Assembly (NCBI RefSeq): GCF_051014685.1
Contig: NC_135055.1
Location: 23,147,501-23,211,500, forward strand
DNA length: 64,000 nt
Direction of reading: 5' to 3'
From: Ptiloglossa arizonensis
Taxonomy: Eukaryota; Arthropoda; Insecta; Hymenoptera; Colletidae
The notes under the pieces are model-generated. The model did not search any database, was not told where the DNA came from, and saw only the letters and a list, made by a program, of their open reading frames with translations. This document shows positions 1-13,662 of the stretch, piece by piece (the stretch's first letter is position 1; every line of letters starts with the position of its first letter). The position numbers and the translations under genes are program-made.

Positions 1-1500
1 GAGGGCAGGGAGCAACATCTAAGACAATGAGATACGGGCCTTTGGAGTAATCCTCCGGCCTTCCTCGGCGTATCGACATTAATTCCCTTGCCCCCAGCTT
101 TTAACCGGAACAGACGCACCCTATAATAGGCAAGTTGGAATCCAATCTGCAAGTTTGCAAATTCGATTCGGCCGTCTTGCGAGAAGAGCGCCGAACGAGG
201 TACCGCGCGGTACCGCCTAAAGAGCGTTCGCGAGCGCCGAGCAAAGTGCCTCGAATCTCCGCGCTTCGATTCGAAATAAAAACGTTCCGTTCGTGTCTCG
301 ACGAGATCGCGAATCGTCCACCGATTCTCCGTTCTTTTACCGGAGGAACGGTGGAACGGTACGCTCGCGGGAAGGGCCGGTACGCGGCGAGCGTAGGTCG
401 GGGAAGAGAAAGACGTCGGGAAGATGCGTCGAGGCTCGTATCGCGGCGGTGTATAGTCGTACATCGCTCAAATTAGATTCCTTGGCTCGAGGGACGTCGT
501 AAGGCTTGACGCAAAGCCCGAATAATTCTCGACGAAAGGACGGTACGCCCGAGGTACGCGCGACGCGACGCCGAGGGCAGGCTGATTCCACGAACGGGGA
601 ACGCTCCTCCGTAGAGCCCGGCGATACGTACACACGCGGCCCGCGCATGTATATATCAACCGTGAGCCGCACAGTTTGTCAAGTGGAAAGTTTATTCGGG
701 CAAATATACGTGACGCGGTAAAGGTAACGTTGTTTAACGTTCGTCCGGCCCCTCCCGCCCCTCGGAGCCGCGAGACACGGCGGTGCGCGCACTTACGTAC
801 ACACGCGCGTTCGAGACAGCGGATCGCGTTATCCGCTTCTACCTACCGTCGTCCGCGTAAACAAAGCGGTCGAGGTTCGGAGGATCCGGTGCGGAGCTCC
901 TGAGCGGTAAATTGGAATCGAAATACGGAAGCCGCGGCACGGGGAACCGACCGAGGAAACTTTCCTCGGAGTTATTCCGCTCCTCCTCGGGCTTCTTCCG
1001 CGAGTTGTTCGCGAGGGTCGACCGAGGAGAGACGCGAGGGCGGCGTAAACGCAATAATTCGCGGCGCTCGAAGGGGTTGCGCGAGCCTGGCATGCGCGTA
1101 AATGTAGTTATAAATAAATCTAGGAGCTCTTAATGCTTGCCGGTGGCTCGCGGAAGCGAGACCGAACCAACCTCGAGACGCCGTACCGTTCGACCGAGGA
1201 GACGCCGAGGGGGCACGCGGGAAGCAAGAAACCCACGGAAGGGCGTACGAACCAGCCGAGGGTTCGCGGAAGGGTCCGAGGGCAGACCGCGCGTGCCCGA
1301 CGAGCAACCGACGTTGCTCCTTACTTCCGATCCCGGTAATTCCGAAGCAGTTTCGTCGACCACCGTTTCCCACGATCGCGGAACAGTTCCGCGAGCGCGA
1401 ATCGACGCCGTGCGGAGCACCGAGACGCTGCTCGCGCGAGCACCGGCGACCCTGCTACTCGCGACCGGGACGATTCTCGGATCTTTCTTTCGATTCCTTC

Positions 1501-1590
1501 CATCTCGCTCCACCCCACCCCACCGCAACCCACCGCACCCCACCGTACCACGCCGCACCGCCACCGCCACCGCCACCGCCACCCACTCGT
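1501..1590. repeat. CCACC/GCCACC imperfect repeat
   Basis: C-rich tract of CACCCC and CCGCCA units. Confidence 0.8.
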
Positions 1591-2367
1591 GGCCGACGAT
1601 CTCGTTCGGATAAGAGTCTGGCTGCGTTACCGGTGCATTCGCACGGTAGGCGAACGACTCGGTGCTTCGCACGCTCTCGGAAACGGTATTACAATTAATC
1701 GCCCCGAGAATCCCGTGGGTGCGAACCGACGAATATCTCGGCCCGATACACGGATTCTCTGTTCGGCGGCCGGGAAACGCCAACGATTTTCGAGCCCGCG
1801 ACTCCCATCGATTATCGAGAAACTCGCGAATCCGGCTACGAAACGATCGAGATGCGTATCGGGCCGCGCGAATCGCGCGTACCCGCGATAGACAAAAACT
1901 ACTTTCTCGTTCGCCGGACGAAACAAAGAGCTTTGTTTCGCGCCCGTTGCGACCAGAGGAGAAGTCGCGCGTACGCGCGTACACGCGCCGACGCGCAACC
2001 GATTCGGCTCGTCTTTGAGCGTTCGTTCGCGAAACGGCCGGGCTTCCTACCCCTAACGTCCGATCGGGCTTCGATTCCGAGGGAATTCTCGCGCGAGTGA
2101 GCCCCGAACGAACGACGAAAAGGGCGGATCGGGTGAAATGAGTCGGGAAATTGTTCCGTCGGAATTTATCAATTTTCTTTGAGGGATTCTAATTGTACTA
2201 ATTTGTCGAGGAGCCGCCGATTCGGCGAAAACGACGCCGAAGGGAGCCACGGAATTCTCTATCGTTTAATCTCCGACCGAGACCGTGTTCCTTTCGTCCC
2301 GCGAGCAGGAGACCAACGAAGAAAGGGAGGGCGAACAACGTTCGATCGCGAAGTCGCAAGACCGAGA

Positions 2368-2402
<35 letters not shown>
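2368..2402. repeat. (GGAGCC)n hexanucleotide repeat
   Basis: Five to six tandem GGAGCC units. Confidence 0.9.
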
Positions 2403-2404
<2 letters not shown>

Positions 2405-3039
2405 ACCGCGAGATAGGAGCCAGCCTACCGTGAGAAACGAGCCTCTCCCGACTCGTTTGATCTCTCGACTCCCCTAATTTTCTCGAAAATTCGCTCTCTT
2501 TCCGATCGATCGTCCCCCAAAGGAAAACGGAAAAAACGAGGACCGATCGGCGACCGGCGACCGGCGACCGGCGATCGAGTTCCCTCGCGAATCGTGCCCG
2601 ATCTCTCGACTCGCGGAGCGAGCGCGAACGGTTCGACGAACTCGCTCCCGTATCGGGTGTCCCGAGAACGACCTTGATCGGCTTCTCCCTCCTCGAGAGC
2701 GTGGAAAAACGAAAGTACGCGAATCGAAGGTAACGCGCGAGTTACGGATCGTTTCCAATAGCCGGTCTTTTCCAACGAAGCGCCTTCCTCGCGCGCGCGG
2801 GCGCGGGCTCCGAGCCCGGCCCGCCCACATCGCGGATACCCGCGCGGTTACGTTGCGAATTTATCGCGACTTATCATCTATACGAACTCGCGCTAACTGC
2901 CTGGCTCTCTCTTTCCTCGCTTCCCGTTTCTCCTCTTTCGCGAGAAGCCTCTTCCGCGACACCTCCGCTTCCGTTCGTTCCTCGCTTCCGCGATTCTCCG
3001 TCGAGGAGAATATCCCTCGATTTATTTATTTATAGATAC

Positions 3040-3126
3040 GACGCGACGCGAGGAGACGCCAGGAGACGCGACGCGAGGAGACGCCAGGAGATGCGACGTG
3101 ACGCGAGGGGGGGGGGGGGGGGGGGG
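3040..3126. repeat. GACGCGAGGA repeats ending in a 20-G run
   Basis: Degenerate units of GACGCGAGGAGACGCCAGGA lead into an uninterrupted run of about 20 G at 3,107-3,126. A second 13-G run is at 25,128-25,140. Confidence 0.85.
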
Positions 3127-3463
3127 AAGAAAAGCCCCTTCGATGGGAGAATAAAACGGTCGAAAACGACTAGTCGATCCCGTTCGCGCGGAGAAAAGGC
3201 TTTTCCGGTGAAAGGGTTCGTCGAACGTCCGCGGAGCTCGTGGCACCAAAGACACCCCACGGTTCGCGTACCGGGGAGAAACGAACGAAATTCATCCGTG
3301 ACCCAGAAAACGCTAAATCAAACGCCGGAGAGAGCCCTCGAACGAAATGTCGAGAGCGGTCGCGACGAAAACGGTAGCGATTCGACGAGAAATAAAAGCG
3401 AGCATAGGCCGAGAAAGGTGGGATACGAGGGGGAGGAGGAGGTGGAGAAGGAGAAGTCTCGCT

Positions 3464-3516
3464 GTCGGGTATCGGCTGTCGGCTATCGGCTGTCGGCTGT
3501 CGGCTGTCGGCTGTCG
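3464..3516. repeat. (TCGGCTG)n heptanucleotide repeat
   Basis: Tandem TCGGCTG/TCGGCTA units, about seven copies. Confidence 0.9.
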
Positions 3517-4221
3517 ACGATCGGAAAGAGAGGAAGACCATCGGGGCGCGGAGGGAGAGACGGCGACGATCTTGGGAGAAAGAAGGAGAGCGCGGACGTC
3601 GGGAAAAGAATCGAGAGCTCCGGGGCTGATATCAAAGCGAGGCAAACAATACGGCGAGATGCTGATGCGATTGTATTATGGCTAGTGGACCGGTGATCCA
3701 TTGTCTCGTCACGTTCTACCCACTCGGTTCTTTTATCTCGATCCCCGTAATACTCGTATCTCGTCGTATCGAGTGAGCATCCATCGAAAGTAGCACGCTC
3801 GCGATCCGAGGGGTTCGACGGACGTAACGCGCGGAATCTACCGAATCTACGAAATCCAACGATACGCGTCTCTCTGGCTACCCCCGTGCCCCTTTGTCGA
3901 GACGCACGTACCGCACGTACAGCTCGTACGGCTCGTACCGGCCGTACCGCCCGTACAGCTCGGCTCGTGCACGGGCCGCGACCCGGCCGCCGGAAGAGAA
4001 GAAAATATCGCGTTAACGACCTCCGGCCGCGAGGTTCGAGCCCGCGTTTCCGCCTCGCGAATCGAAGATACCGCTCCGCGCGGAGATATGGGTTGGCGCG
4101 CGCGAACGCGGCAATTAAGACCAAGGAAATCTCCGGGAAAGAAAAGAAGACGCGTGACGGGGCCGGATAAAATAAATGGAAACCGGCGCGAAAGCGAAAT
4201 TGGATACACGAGCGGCCCGCT

Positions 4222-4281
4222 GAACGAACAGAACGAACAGAACGAACAGAACGAACAGAACGAACAGAACGAACAGAACGA
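4222..4281. repeat. (GAACGAACA)n 9-bp repeat
   Basis: About six tandem 9-bp units. The period is a multiple of three, so long frames run through it on both strands; this does not indicate coding. Confidence 0.9.
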
Positions 4282-4359
4282 ACCGACCGACCAACCAACG
4301 GACGAACCGACCAACGTACCCACCGACCAACGAGCGAGCGTAGTCGCGGCCAGCGAAAT

Positions 4360-4510
4360 TTATTTCGTTTTCATTCAAATCGCCTCATCTCGCATTTATG
4401 TATTCCGTGATATTGCACTTTTTAAACTCGCCTGCTTTCATCGTACGCCCGCTGGATATTAAGACCCCTCGAGTCCCCGTGTATTAGTCGTATAAATTTA
4501 CTCCGGGGGG
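4360..4510. promoter_or_regulatory. AT-rich island in dac intron
   Basis: Non-repetitive AT-rich sequence with TTTATTTCG, ATTCCGTGATATTG and TATAAATTTA words in GC-rich surroundings. Candidate intronic enhancer by composition only. Confidence 0.2.
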
Positions 4511-5639
4511 GAACGACGTTAGATTCGTTCAACGCGCCACGAACGCAACACGGCCCCGTCGACTACCTCCCCCCAACCCCCCTCGCTCTTCTTCTCGCGC
4601 GTTTTACTTCGCGCCCGGTATGCCAACGATTTGTATTAATTACGGTCGCCCCGATGGTATCCCGCGGTCCGAAATTAACGACGTCGTTGCGGCGACCGTG
4701 CCTCGTCTTGTAAATTATAAACGCGTCCTTCGATCGCGCGCGTATTAATCAGTTTCCGCTATCGCCCGGCGAAATCGCGATCGCGAAGCTGAGAAACGAG
4801 CAGAACCGAGGAGAACGATTCCATCGATCGACGGGGATCGATCGATCGCGGATACTTTACCCGAGACGCGGAGAAGCGGCGAGCGCGCGAGGACCGCGAC
4901 GCGCGACCGAATCGTTCGCTCGGTTCGCGTTCAACGGGGAAACGAGCGGCCCGATTCGAACGGAAGGAGGAAACGCGCAAAAAGCAAAGACGAGAAAGAG
5001 AGGAGAACGGAGGACGGATCGAGGAAGCGCGAGCGAGAAAGACGCTTCCCTACCGTTTCATTGCAGGCGTTGCTCGCGTTTTTAATCGACCCCCCGGCGT
5101 ATACCCGGGAATTCCTTCGGTTAATTACGCGGATTTCCAATGCGTCCAGACCTCGTGGAATTTTTACGATTGCCCGACTACCGGCCCACCCCGCGCCTCC
5201 GGCACCAGGATTTGTACGACTGAAATATTCGAGGGATTTAATTTTATAAATGACCAACCTGTCCCTGCCACGGGAGCGGTCGGACCTACCACTCCATCGA
5301 TCTTGTCCCTTGTACCTACTTTCGCGCGGAAATAAATACGCCCGAATCCCCGTAGGGGCGAAACGACAACCTCGTCCTCGTCGTCGTCGTCGTCGCCGTC
5401 GCCGTCGAGAAAATCGCGGTATCGCGAGGGCAAATTAGCAGCCTTGGCCGCGACGATAAATCGAAGCCGAGGACGCGCGAGCGGCGAGGAAAAGCGGAAG
5501 AATCTCGTTAACCCATAAATAATTCAACTCCCGTCCGACAGCGGGTAAGCGAGCGCGAGCAACCCCCCTTCTTTCTTTCCTTTCTCCAACCGCCCCCCGC
5601 GACTCGTTCCTTCGGTCGACCGGTCAGAAGGGGGATGTC

Positions 5640-5800
5640 TAAGAACCTAATCTTTTCGCAAAAGGGTTTACCGCGAGCACCTGAGAACCCGTCCGGAGAA
5701 ATCTTCGCCCGACACCCCTTAAATACTTAATTCCATTTTCGCCTAATTGGACGGTTTTATCAAGGGATGCATATTTCAGATGGCGTTTTTATTATGTCTA
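5640..5800. promoter_or_regulatory. AT-rich island in dac intron
   Basis: Complex sequence with CTTAATTCC, GCCTAATTGG, TTTTATCAAGG (TCF-like) and a T-rich stretch. It looks unlike the flanking low-complexity DNA and could be a conserved enhancer; inferred only. Confidence 0.25.
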
Positions 5801-6794
5801 TTGGGAGCGAACTCCTCCCCTGCTACCCCGTGAACGGGGTAAGACGAGTGGATTCTGTCGGGGGTTGAAAAAAAAATTAGATTTCGACCCTTCGAAAAAT
5901 ATTAGCACGCCCGGGAAAGTACGCAGGCGGGGAGAGCCGAGAAGAGAGACAGAGAGAGAGACGCGAAACTCGGGGTCGATGCGAACGCGCGCAACCCTTT
6001 GCCGAAGGGTCGCTCGCGTCTTCTCTCTTCGAGTTGTTGTCTCGAGGATTAAAGGACGAACGTCCAACGTCGCGGAGACAAACCGCAGTTTTGTACTCGG
6101 CCCCTCTCGCGATCTTTCCTTTTTACGAGGAATCGTCGCGAGGATCGTTTCCCGAGGCCGGAGTCGATCTCGTCGAGAGAGCTTTGAACGCGCGTTAAAC
6201 GGAATCGTGCCGTTCCCGGCGTATTTTCGGAGACGATACGAAAAGGGCGGAACGAGAGCGAGAATCCCCCGTTCCCCCTCCTGGACAAGGTGGCGGGCGG
6301 AGGGCTCGTATAAATTTTAATAAGCCTCGTTCGCCGACCCTTTGAGCCCGGCGAAATGAACGAATTAAAAGTTTCTCCCGTTTTAGTGGTCTCGCGGTTG
6401 ACATTTCGGCTCGCGCGACGATCCCGCGGAATTGCGCAACTTTCGTCGTTCCGAAAAACGAAATCCCGGTCCGGAATATCCGCCGGGAGCGTTATGAATT
6501 ACGCACGGCGAGCGCGTACTCGGCGCGAGCGGGAATAAGAATTTCTCGGTTCCTTTTTTCGTTTTCAACGGCTCAGACGAGGGGGATTCGCGGATAGTCG
6601 TCGGGTTATAAACGAGAAGCCGGCTTCCGGTTCCCGTGGCGCGTACCGACTCATCGCGAGCGACCCGGAGACACGTGTAACGTTCCCTCGTTAACCCCTT
6701 TAGCGGGCTCGCGCGGATGCGAGCCGCGCGTTCTCTTCTCTCCGTCTCCTCTCTCTGTTTTCCTCTCTCGCCCCTTGGCGCGCGAATCGTCGAG

Positions 6795-6935
6795 GCGAGT
6801 CGAGGCAGCGAGTAAGATTTCAATTAAAACAACCCCCCGGCACGACGGGGGATTAGCGATACCAATCCGTTCCGTGGCGGGCGGCGAAGCCCCGGTTATG
6901 ACACGGCATAAATATCAATGTAAATTACCTCCGCG
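6795..6935. promoter_or_regulatory. AT-rich island in dac intron
   Basis: Contains TTTCAATTAAAAC, GGGGATTAGCG and CATAAATATCAATGTAAATTA words, including a Six/Otx-like GGATTA core. Candidate enhancer, weak evidence. Confidence 0.22.
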
Positions 6936-7344
6936 CGCCAGCGCCGGATGCCCGCGCCGAAGGAGATCCTCGCGAAGACGCCGAGTCTCTCGCGCCTTTG
7001 CGAACGCAATCATCGCGCGATTTTGCATTTACGAGCTTTAAATTGCTACCACCTACCGTCTTATTGGTATCGTCGCGACGTACCCCGTCCCCGGTTCGAA
7101 ACTATGTCCAGGAAATTGCGCCTCGAAACCGACGACGCCCGAACTTTGTCGCTCGTCGCCGACAATTTCTCGGGACTCGTTCCACGAGCACTCCGCGAGC
7201 ACTCCGCGAGCACTCCGCGAGCATTCCGCTCGAGAAACGGCACCGACCGAACCGAGTATCTCCGACTCGCGGAAAAAAAATGTTCCAACGTAAATTTCTG
7301 CCCTCGGTTTCCGACAAATTAGGCCGCATCGCGGCTAGGACAGC

Positions 7345-7500
7345 GGCCAATTACGATCTTATCCTCGTTCTTAATAGACTTAATATGCAAACACCGGGAG
7401 CTCGTAGGAAGTCGGCCGATGCCATCTCGTTTTATAAAAATTTTAATGGTCAAATAAATTGTCCAGCTATCCGCGAGTTAATTAAATTCCGACGCTTCCT
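7345..7500. promoter_or_regulatory. AT-rich island in dac intron
   Basis: About 150 bp of non-repetitive sequence with TAATATGCAAAC (POU-like), TTTTATAAAAATTTTAATGG and GAGTTAATTAAATT words. One of the clearest breaks in the GC-rich background; candidate conserved enhancer. Confidence 0.28.
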
Positions 7501-9755
7501 GCGCGAGGAGAAAATCGCAACCGGCGTCGGTTCTCCCGATCGTATTATCGCGATCGATACTCGGAGCGAATTAATTCGAAGGCGTCTTCGATCTCCGCGG
7601 TAGCGCGAAACGACTAGTTCCGGCGTTACGAGCGCACCGAGTCGGGGGAAAATCGTCGTACGAAATCATAATTAACGGAATTATGTCGAGAGTAACTCGA
7701 TACGTTTCCGAGTAGGCAGAAAGGGCGGTCGGAGTTTGGGTCGGGGAGAAAGGGGAGCCGTTGGCGGCGGTGGCGGCGGGAATTCGAAGGGTGCTCGCGT
7801 CTAACGTAAGAACGAAGGGTTGCCGGAGATGTATCCCCCGAGCGGTGCGCGTACGTACGCTCGTCCGCCTTTAACGAACCCAACGTTACACGATACGCGC
7901 GACCGCGCGCCGCTTGGTTATCTCGCGCGAGGATCGCTCGAGCTCGGTTCTCTTTTCCTAGCGAACGCGCCCTCGCGAGTCCCCTTCCAGAGCGAACGAG
8001 AGGAACCTCGCTCGGATTTCGAACGGTCCGCCACCCGCGGAAAAAAGACGATCGAGCGAAGCTTTTCCACCGAGTCGAATCCTCTCGGGAAGGAATCCGA
8101 AAAGCCGATCCTCGAACGGGGAGATCGGTTTCCGAGCAAAGGAGCCGCGGAAGCGGATCGGCCGAGTGCGCGCCACGAGGGGGGAAAAAAAACCGAGCGA
8201 GAAAGAAGAGAGGCAAGAGGGCGTTAACCGAACTTTAATGGAGATCGTAGATAAATCGTTCCGACGGACGTTGAAAGAACTCTTTGACGGATTACGCCCC
8301 AAATCGTATCTATCCGGTCTTCGCGTCCCTTTGGGAGCACCGGCGTCTACCTGGAGCGAACGGTGGCCCGAGGACGAAACGACGCGGACCGACACCGAGG
8401 AATTAGCGACCGCTCGAGGATCGCGACCGGGAGAACGAGAGATCGAGAGACCGGGAAGCCGCGCTCAACAAGTCGAATAAAAAAGCTCATAAATAAAGAG
8501 GAGGAATTCTCTCGCCCTGCTCTCGAACCGCCCTTCTCGGCCTCCACCCTCTCCGCGCCCTCTGCGCCCTCTGCGCTGCCGTCTCTCGCACCCTCCGCGT
8601 TTCTGCGAATGTCCCCGCGGACACCTGTTGCTACGGTGCGCCCTCTGTGGCCGCGTCAAACGGAGAAACGAAGAAACAAAGCGCGGGACCCGAGGGGGAG
8701 GACCGGAGGAAATTGAAGGCATTCGCTCGATCGAGCTCGATCGAGCTCGTCGCCGAGAAGCGTACGACGATTTACCCCCGCTCGATCCCGAGTACGGGGA
8801 TCGTGACCGAGATGCATCGTCGAACGCGCGTGCACCGTTGCACGAGCGTTCGCGTGCCTTCCGGTCCAACGCGAATTAATTAAGCCGTATCGTCGATTGG
8901 AGCTGCTCTCTCGGGACTCGGGACTCGGGAACGTTCTCCGAGACCTCGATAAATCGAAGGACCCGAGCAACGGTCTAGGCCGAATTCGACGAACATCGAT
9001 CGCGATTGTCCCGTTGGTTCCTCGAAAAACGATAGAAAACGAACGATCGTCCCTCGCGACAACGATCCGAGCCGGAGGTTGGCCCGCACGTAGCTCGAGC
9101 GCGCGAGTTTTCGGAGGCAGCTGCTGATTCGTGATAAATGGAATGCCGAGAACGCGGCCGTAGCGGGGATATTACGCTCTGGGGCTACCCGCTAATTACA
9201 GGCTGACCTCGAATAAATTACAACCCGACGAAAACGCCGGCTCGTTGGCGTAACGTCGCGTTAGAACGCAACGACGTCCTTGCCGATCCCAGGAACGCGC
9301 CGATTCGAGGAACGCGGCGGACGACGTTCGATCGCGCGGTTCCCTCCTACCCCTGTCGACCGAAAACGCGCGTTCCGGTTTCCGGGGGCGCGCGAAATAT
9401 CTCTCGCCCCGAATCGAGCCAGAATTTCAGCGATTCCGAGGCGCGTTACGTAACGCGGAAGAAACGCTCGAGTCGGAAACAGAAACGAGCGCCGAGTCGT
9501 TCCACGGCGCTTAACACGCTTAAATTCCATCTCTTTGAGCGAGACCGGGCGTTCCCGGGGAGTCGGCGTAACGAGAACGCGATAGAGAGACCGACTTCGC
9601 GCCGTCGTTTTGCCCCCTTGCCCCTTCACGCTCCCGTGAAAACGGATATTCGTTTCTCGTCGACGCTCTCCTCGAGGCCTCCGAGGCTCGATTACAACTT
9701 TTTATTGCATTTCCATTTCGTTTCCCGAAAGCGAACAAAGAGAAAAGGGGCGACC

Positions 9756-9766
9756 GGCTGGCTGGT

Positions 9767-9800
<34 letters not shown>

Positions 9801-9804
9801 CCTG
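9756..9804. repeat. (GGCT)n tetranucleotide repeat
   Basis: About ten tandem GGCT units. Confidence 0.95.
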
Positions 9805-10676
9805 GTCGGTCGACCGTCTCTCGCGAAAAAACTCGAGCACCTCGAGCGAAATTGCGAGCGGACGGAGATTGTTTCGAGGCGTTTCGAGCCGCTTCGAGGT
9901 GTTTCGAGGTGTTTCGAGGCGAAGGACGAGGAACAGAGGGGAGTCGTTGAAAACGAGGGAGCCAGGACGCGTCTCGTTTCTGGTCGCGCGAGAACGTGTC
10001 TGAAATAATTCGGGGATGCGTGAAATCCAGGCTCGGGCTCTATTTGCCGCGATAATCGGGGCGTGAGCGATCCTCGTAAGGGCGAAAGAAGAGGGTCTCT
10101 CCCGGCGGGGAGGGAGGGTAGGTTTTTGGGGCGACGGTTGCCACCGGCGGCAACGTTTGTCGCGAGAGGAAAGTGTCCGCCACCCGTCGCGCGATCGACG
10201 GGGGCGAGAAATCGGCCACCTCTCCCAAGGGAGGGGACGCGACGCGACACCCGCGGAGCGATTACGCCTCGCGATCTTTCAGGTACGGTCGAGCGTGTCG
10301 CGACGCGACGCATTTACCGTGCACCGGGACGCTGCGAACAAAACGACGGATTAGCCCTTCGACGAGCCAGGACGCCGCTCCGTTTCGCGCGCTTCCCGAA
10401 ATTCATCGCGGTAGACGCGCCCTCCTATTGTAATTCCGGAGAGCGGTGTCTCTCGAACGTACCGGAGACGCAACCGTCCTCGGACTCCCTTGCCGCCAAT
10501 CCGAAACGATGTGTTCTCGGCAACGTTCCACCTCGTTTTTCGCCTTACGAATTCGTGGAGTCGTCCGTGCTCGGAAAGGAGAATCGGTGCCGCGCACGAG
10601 GGGTTAAAGCGGTCGAACGTGCCCGGCGAGATCGAAAGCACGAAAAGACGGAAAATTGGCCGAGGGGGAGGGCTAG

Positions 10677-10713
10677 GAGAAGGAGGAGAAGGAGGAGAAG
10701 GAGGAGGAGGAGG
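10677..10713. repeat. (AGGAGA/AGG)n purine repeat
   Basis: Purine-only run of AGAAGG and AGG units. Confidence 0.85.
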
Positions 10714-12001
10714 ACGCTCATACATAATGTATGCGAGGAGCGCGGTGTATCGGTGACACGCGGTTCCGGCCCTCTTCGCGGACGCGTCCCTCCCGACACG
10801 GTGACAAACAGGTTTCCAGCATGCGATTCGTTACGCACGACTCCCCGCGCGTTCCGTCTTGCGGCTCGAGCGGAAAATCTTCGACCGTTGCGGGCCGGGA
10901 CAAAGTGTACGGGAGCGGGGCGGACGTAATCGCTAATTACCGGGCAACGATTATCTCGCGGGTGAAAAAACACGCGGAACGAATGTACGTGTACCGAGGC
11001 GTTAGGGGAAACGGAGAAGTAACAGGATCGGAGTCTCGATATCCGAGAACGCGCCATGCGTAACGGTCCTCGGCGACTATTCCGCCCGTGAGAGATCCCA
11101 CTGAGTCCTCCATTGTTCAATTTGTTTGCCGTTCCCCTTTTGTTTTACGATCGTTCCAGCCTGCTCTTTCGCGGTTCGCGCGCGACGACCGGAGCGAAGC
11201 GAACGTCTGCGCCGATTTCTTATCGATACCCTCGCCGGACGATTCTCCTCGGGTTCCACCGTCCGTTCGACGCCGAGCGCGGAACCGGAAAAATACGCGA
11301 CACCGACGCGGAACGTCCGAGCCTACTTTTTTACTCGGCGCGAGCATCGCCGCTCCCTCTATTTTCGATTCGAGGAAAGAATCTCGAGCCGTCCGCGACC
11401 GCGCAACAACTTTTTTTCCCCCCCGTTTCGTGCTCCACGTTTAACCTCCGCGCGGAGCATTTACATACAATTAACGCGTTCCGTCGCGCCGGTACCCCAC
11501 GATATTTATCGCGCAACAAAACTTTCGTTAACTTGACAAGTATATTCTTGCGCTCGATGGTAACGATATCGAAGCGGATAGAAATCGAAACCGGGAAGAA
11601 TTCCAGCGCACCTGCCACTTTCCCGCGATACCGCGATCTAATCTGCGCCGGCGATAAAACGAGCAACGTCCGTCAACGTCGATCGAACGCCCGACTCGCG
11701 AAACCTTTGCGTCCTCGAAAGGGATCCGACGAGATTTCAGCGAGCGCCGATTATTTAAAATGTCCGAGGGAACGCGCAAAATTGGTCCGATAACCCGCGC
11801 AACTAGGCGCAATTATCAATTCGCCGTATCTCGGCAACGATTAATGTTATCCGGGTGCAATAAATTTCGCGGCAACTCGCGATAAACGAACCGAGAAAAG
11901 TTTCTGCTCGGCGACGTTCTTCCGCGAAACGTTCGGTCACGAGGTACGATTCGACGCGATCGACGTTCGAAGCGCCGCCTTGACCGTGCGATTCCGCTCC
12001 G

Positions 12002-12052
12002 AGGAAACGAAACGAAACGAAACGAAACGAAACGAAACGAAACGAAACGAAA
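12002..12052. repeat. (GAAAC)n pentanucleotide repeat
   Basis: About ten tandem GAAAC units. Confidence 0.95.
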
Positions 12053-13616
12053 AAGAACCGAGAAAAGAAGAAAAGAAGAACCGGTGCTTCGAGGCGCCCC
12101 CATCGAGCCCATTTCGGCGGAGCCGGAGCGAGCAGAGTGGAGCGCGTAGCCGCGTACGCGTTAACGTATTCCCGGCTCACGCGTTCTCGTATATTAATGA
12201 GCGCACGAGCGCGCGAGACAAGGCGAAGCGAGACGCGCTACTACGTTCCCCTTTAGCGGAGGAAGCTAATTAAGAACACAACCGCGAGATTTCTCTGTCC
12301 GACCTTCCTGCCGGCGGCGCGCGATTTTTCTCGTCCGGTTTCGACTCGGGGTCGCACGCCTCCTCGCGTCGCGTATTTCCCAATTCCCCGTTTCGATCCG
12401 TATCGAACGGGTTCACGTGGATCTGGCCGGTAATCGCGTGCCGTCGAAACGTTGCGCCGGAATGTCGAGCGCGCGAAAGAGCGTGACCGGTCGCGAGTCG
12501 ATTTAATCGCCCCGGCGAAAACCGCTCGAGTTTCGATTTCTTTTCGAATCCTCGTTCCGATCGATTTTCGCCCCACGTTCCTCGAGGACGAGGCGTCTCT
12601 CCTCCGAGCGGCTCTTCGACCCGTTTCGGTCGTTCTTCCTTCGAGAGATCTCTACGGCGAATCGGGCATCGTACTCGAAAGGAGGGAATTTTCCACGGAA
12701 ACCGACGGTTCTCGCTCGCGAGAGCGGATCCGTTACCGCGCTCGCGCCTCCCGGTTCTTCCCCGAGGTGTTCAACGAGCCTCGAGAACATATTTTCCAAA
12801 CGTCGCGATCGCGCGGCTTTGCTCGCGCTCTCGTCCTGGCCGCGTTCGCGCACCGACTCGAGCCGAACCGCCGACTGGAGCGCGAATCGCGCAATCGCGG
12901 CGAGATAAAGCCCGAGCGAGCCGCCAAGAAGGAAGGCAGAGCGCGAAAAAGAGGCATAGATGTTAGATATAGATCCTCGAGCGGGTCGACGCGCAGCCAA
13001 CAACCCGAGGAATCGTAGTCGCGTTGTTGCCGGCGGCCGATGTTCCTGCCGGCGCGTCGCGCCGCGCCGGTTTACTCTGTTCCTACCGCTGACGGTTAGT
13101 ATCATTAAAACGTAATCACTGCCGTTCGCTAACCCCGGCGATGCTAATTTCCTCGTTAATTAATGCCGAGTCTCATTGTGCTCGCCTATGCCCGTAGAAG
13201 CGATTTACTCGCTCCGTACCGCCGACGCGGGCAGACTGCCGCTGACGCGGTTCGATCCTGCTTTCTGGCCCGGCGCTTCCTGTTTTTCATCGTCGCGGGA
13301 GGAACCATCCTCCAGCGAGTCCGCGAGTATCGAACGAACAAACGCAACGGGGCCTCGCGCGAGAAGAAAGGAACGAAACTCCGATCGAGAGGAACGAATC
13401 GAAGGAAACGCTCGGGAAGCAACCGCTCCTTTCGAGCGGGGAGAGGAGTCCTTTCTTCTTACGCGCTCGCGGCGGTAATTACGCCGCGTTGCGATAATCG
13501 AACGCATTGTCCGAGACGAGAACGGGAGCGCGCGTTTTCTTCTTCCTCCTCCTCGAGAGCCGCTCGAGTGTAGACGCTCGAGAGAGGAGAGAAGGGCCCT
13601 CGTTCGCCGCGGAGCT

Positions 13617-13662
13617 GTCCGAGCCGAGAGCCGAGAGCCGAGAGCCGAGAGCCGAGAGCCGA
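13617..13662. repeat. (GAGAGCC)n heptanucleotide repeat
   Basis: Six tandem units. Confidence 0.9.

Noticed and set aside
3483..4298. 271-codon minus-strand open frame
   Set aside because: It runs through the 7-bp and 9-bp repeats and reads as repeated short peptides; no family resemblance.
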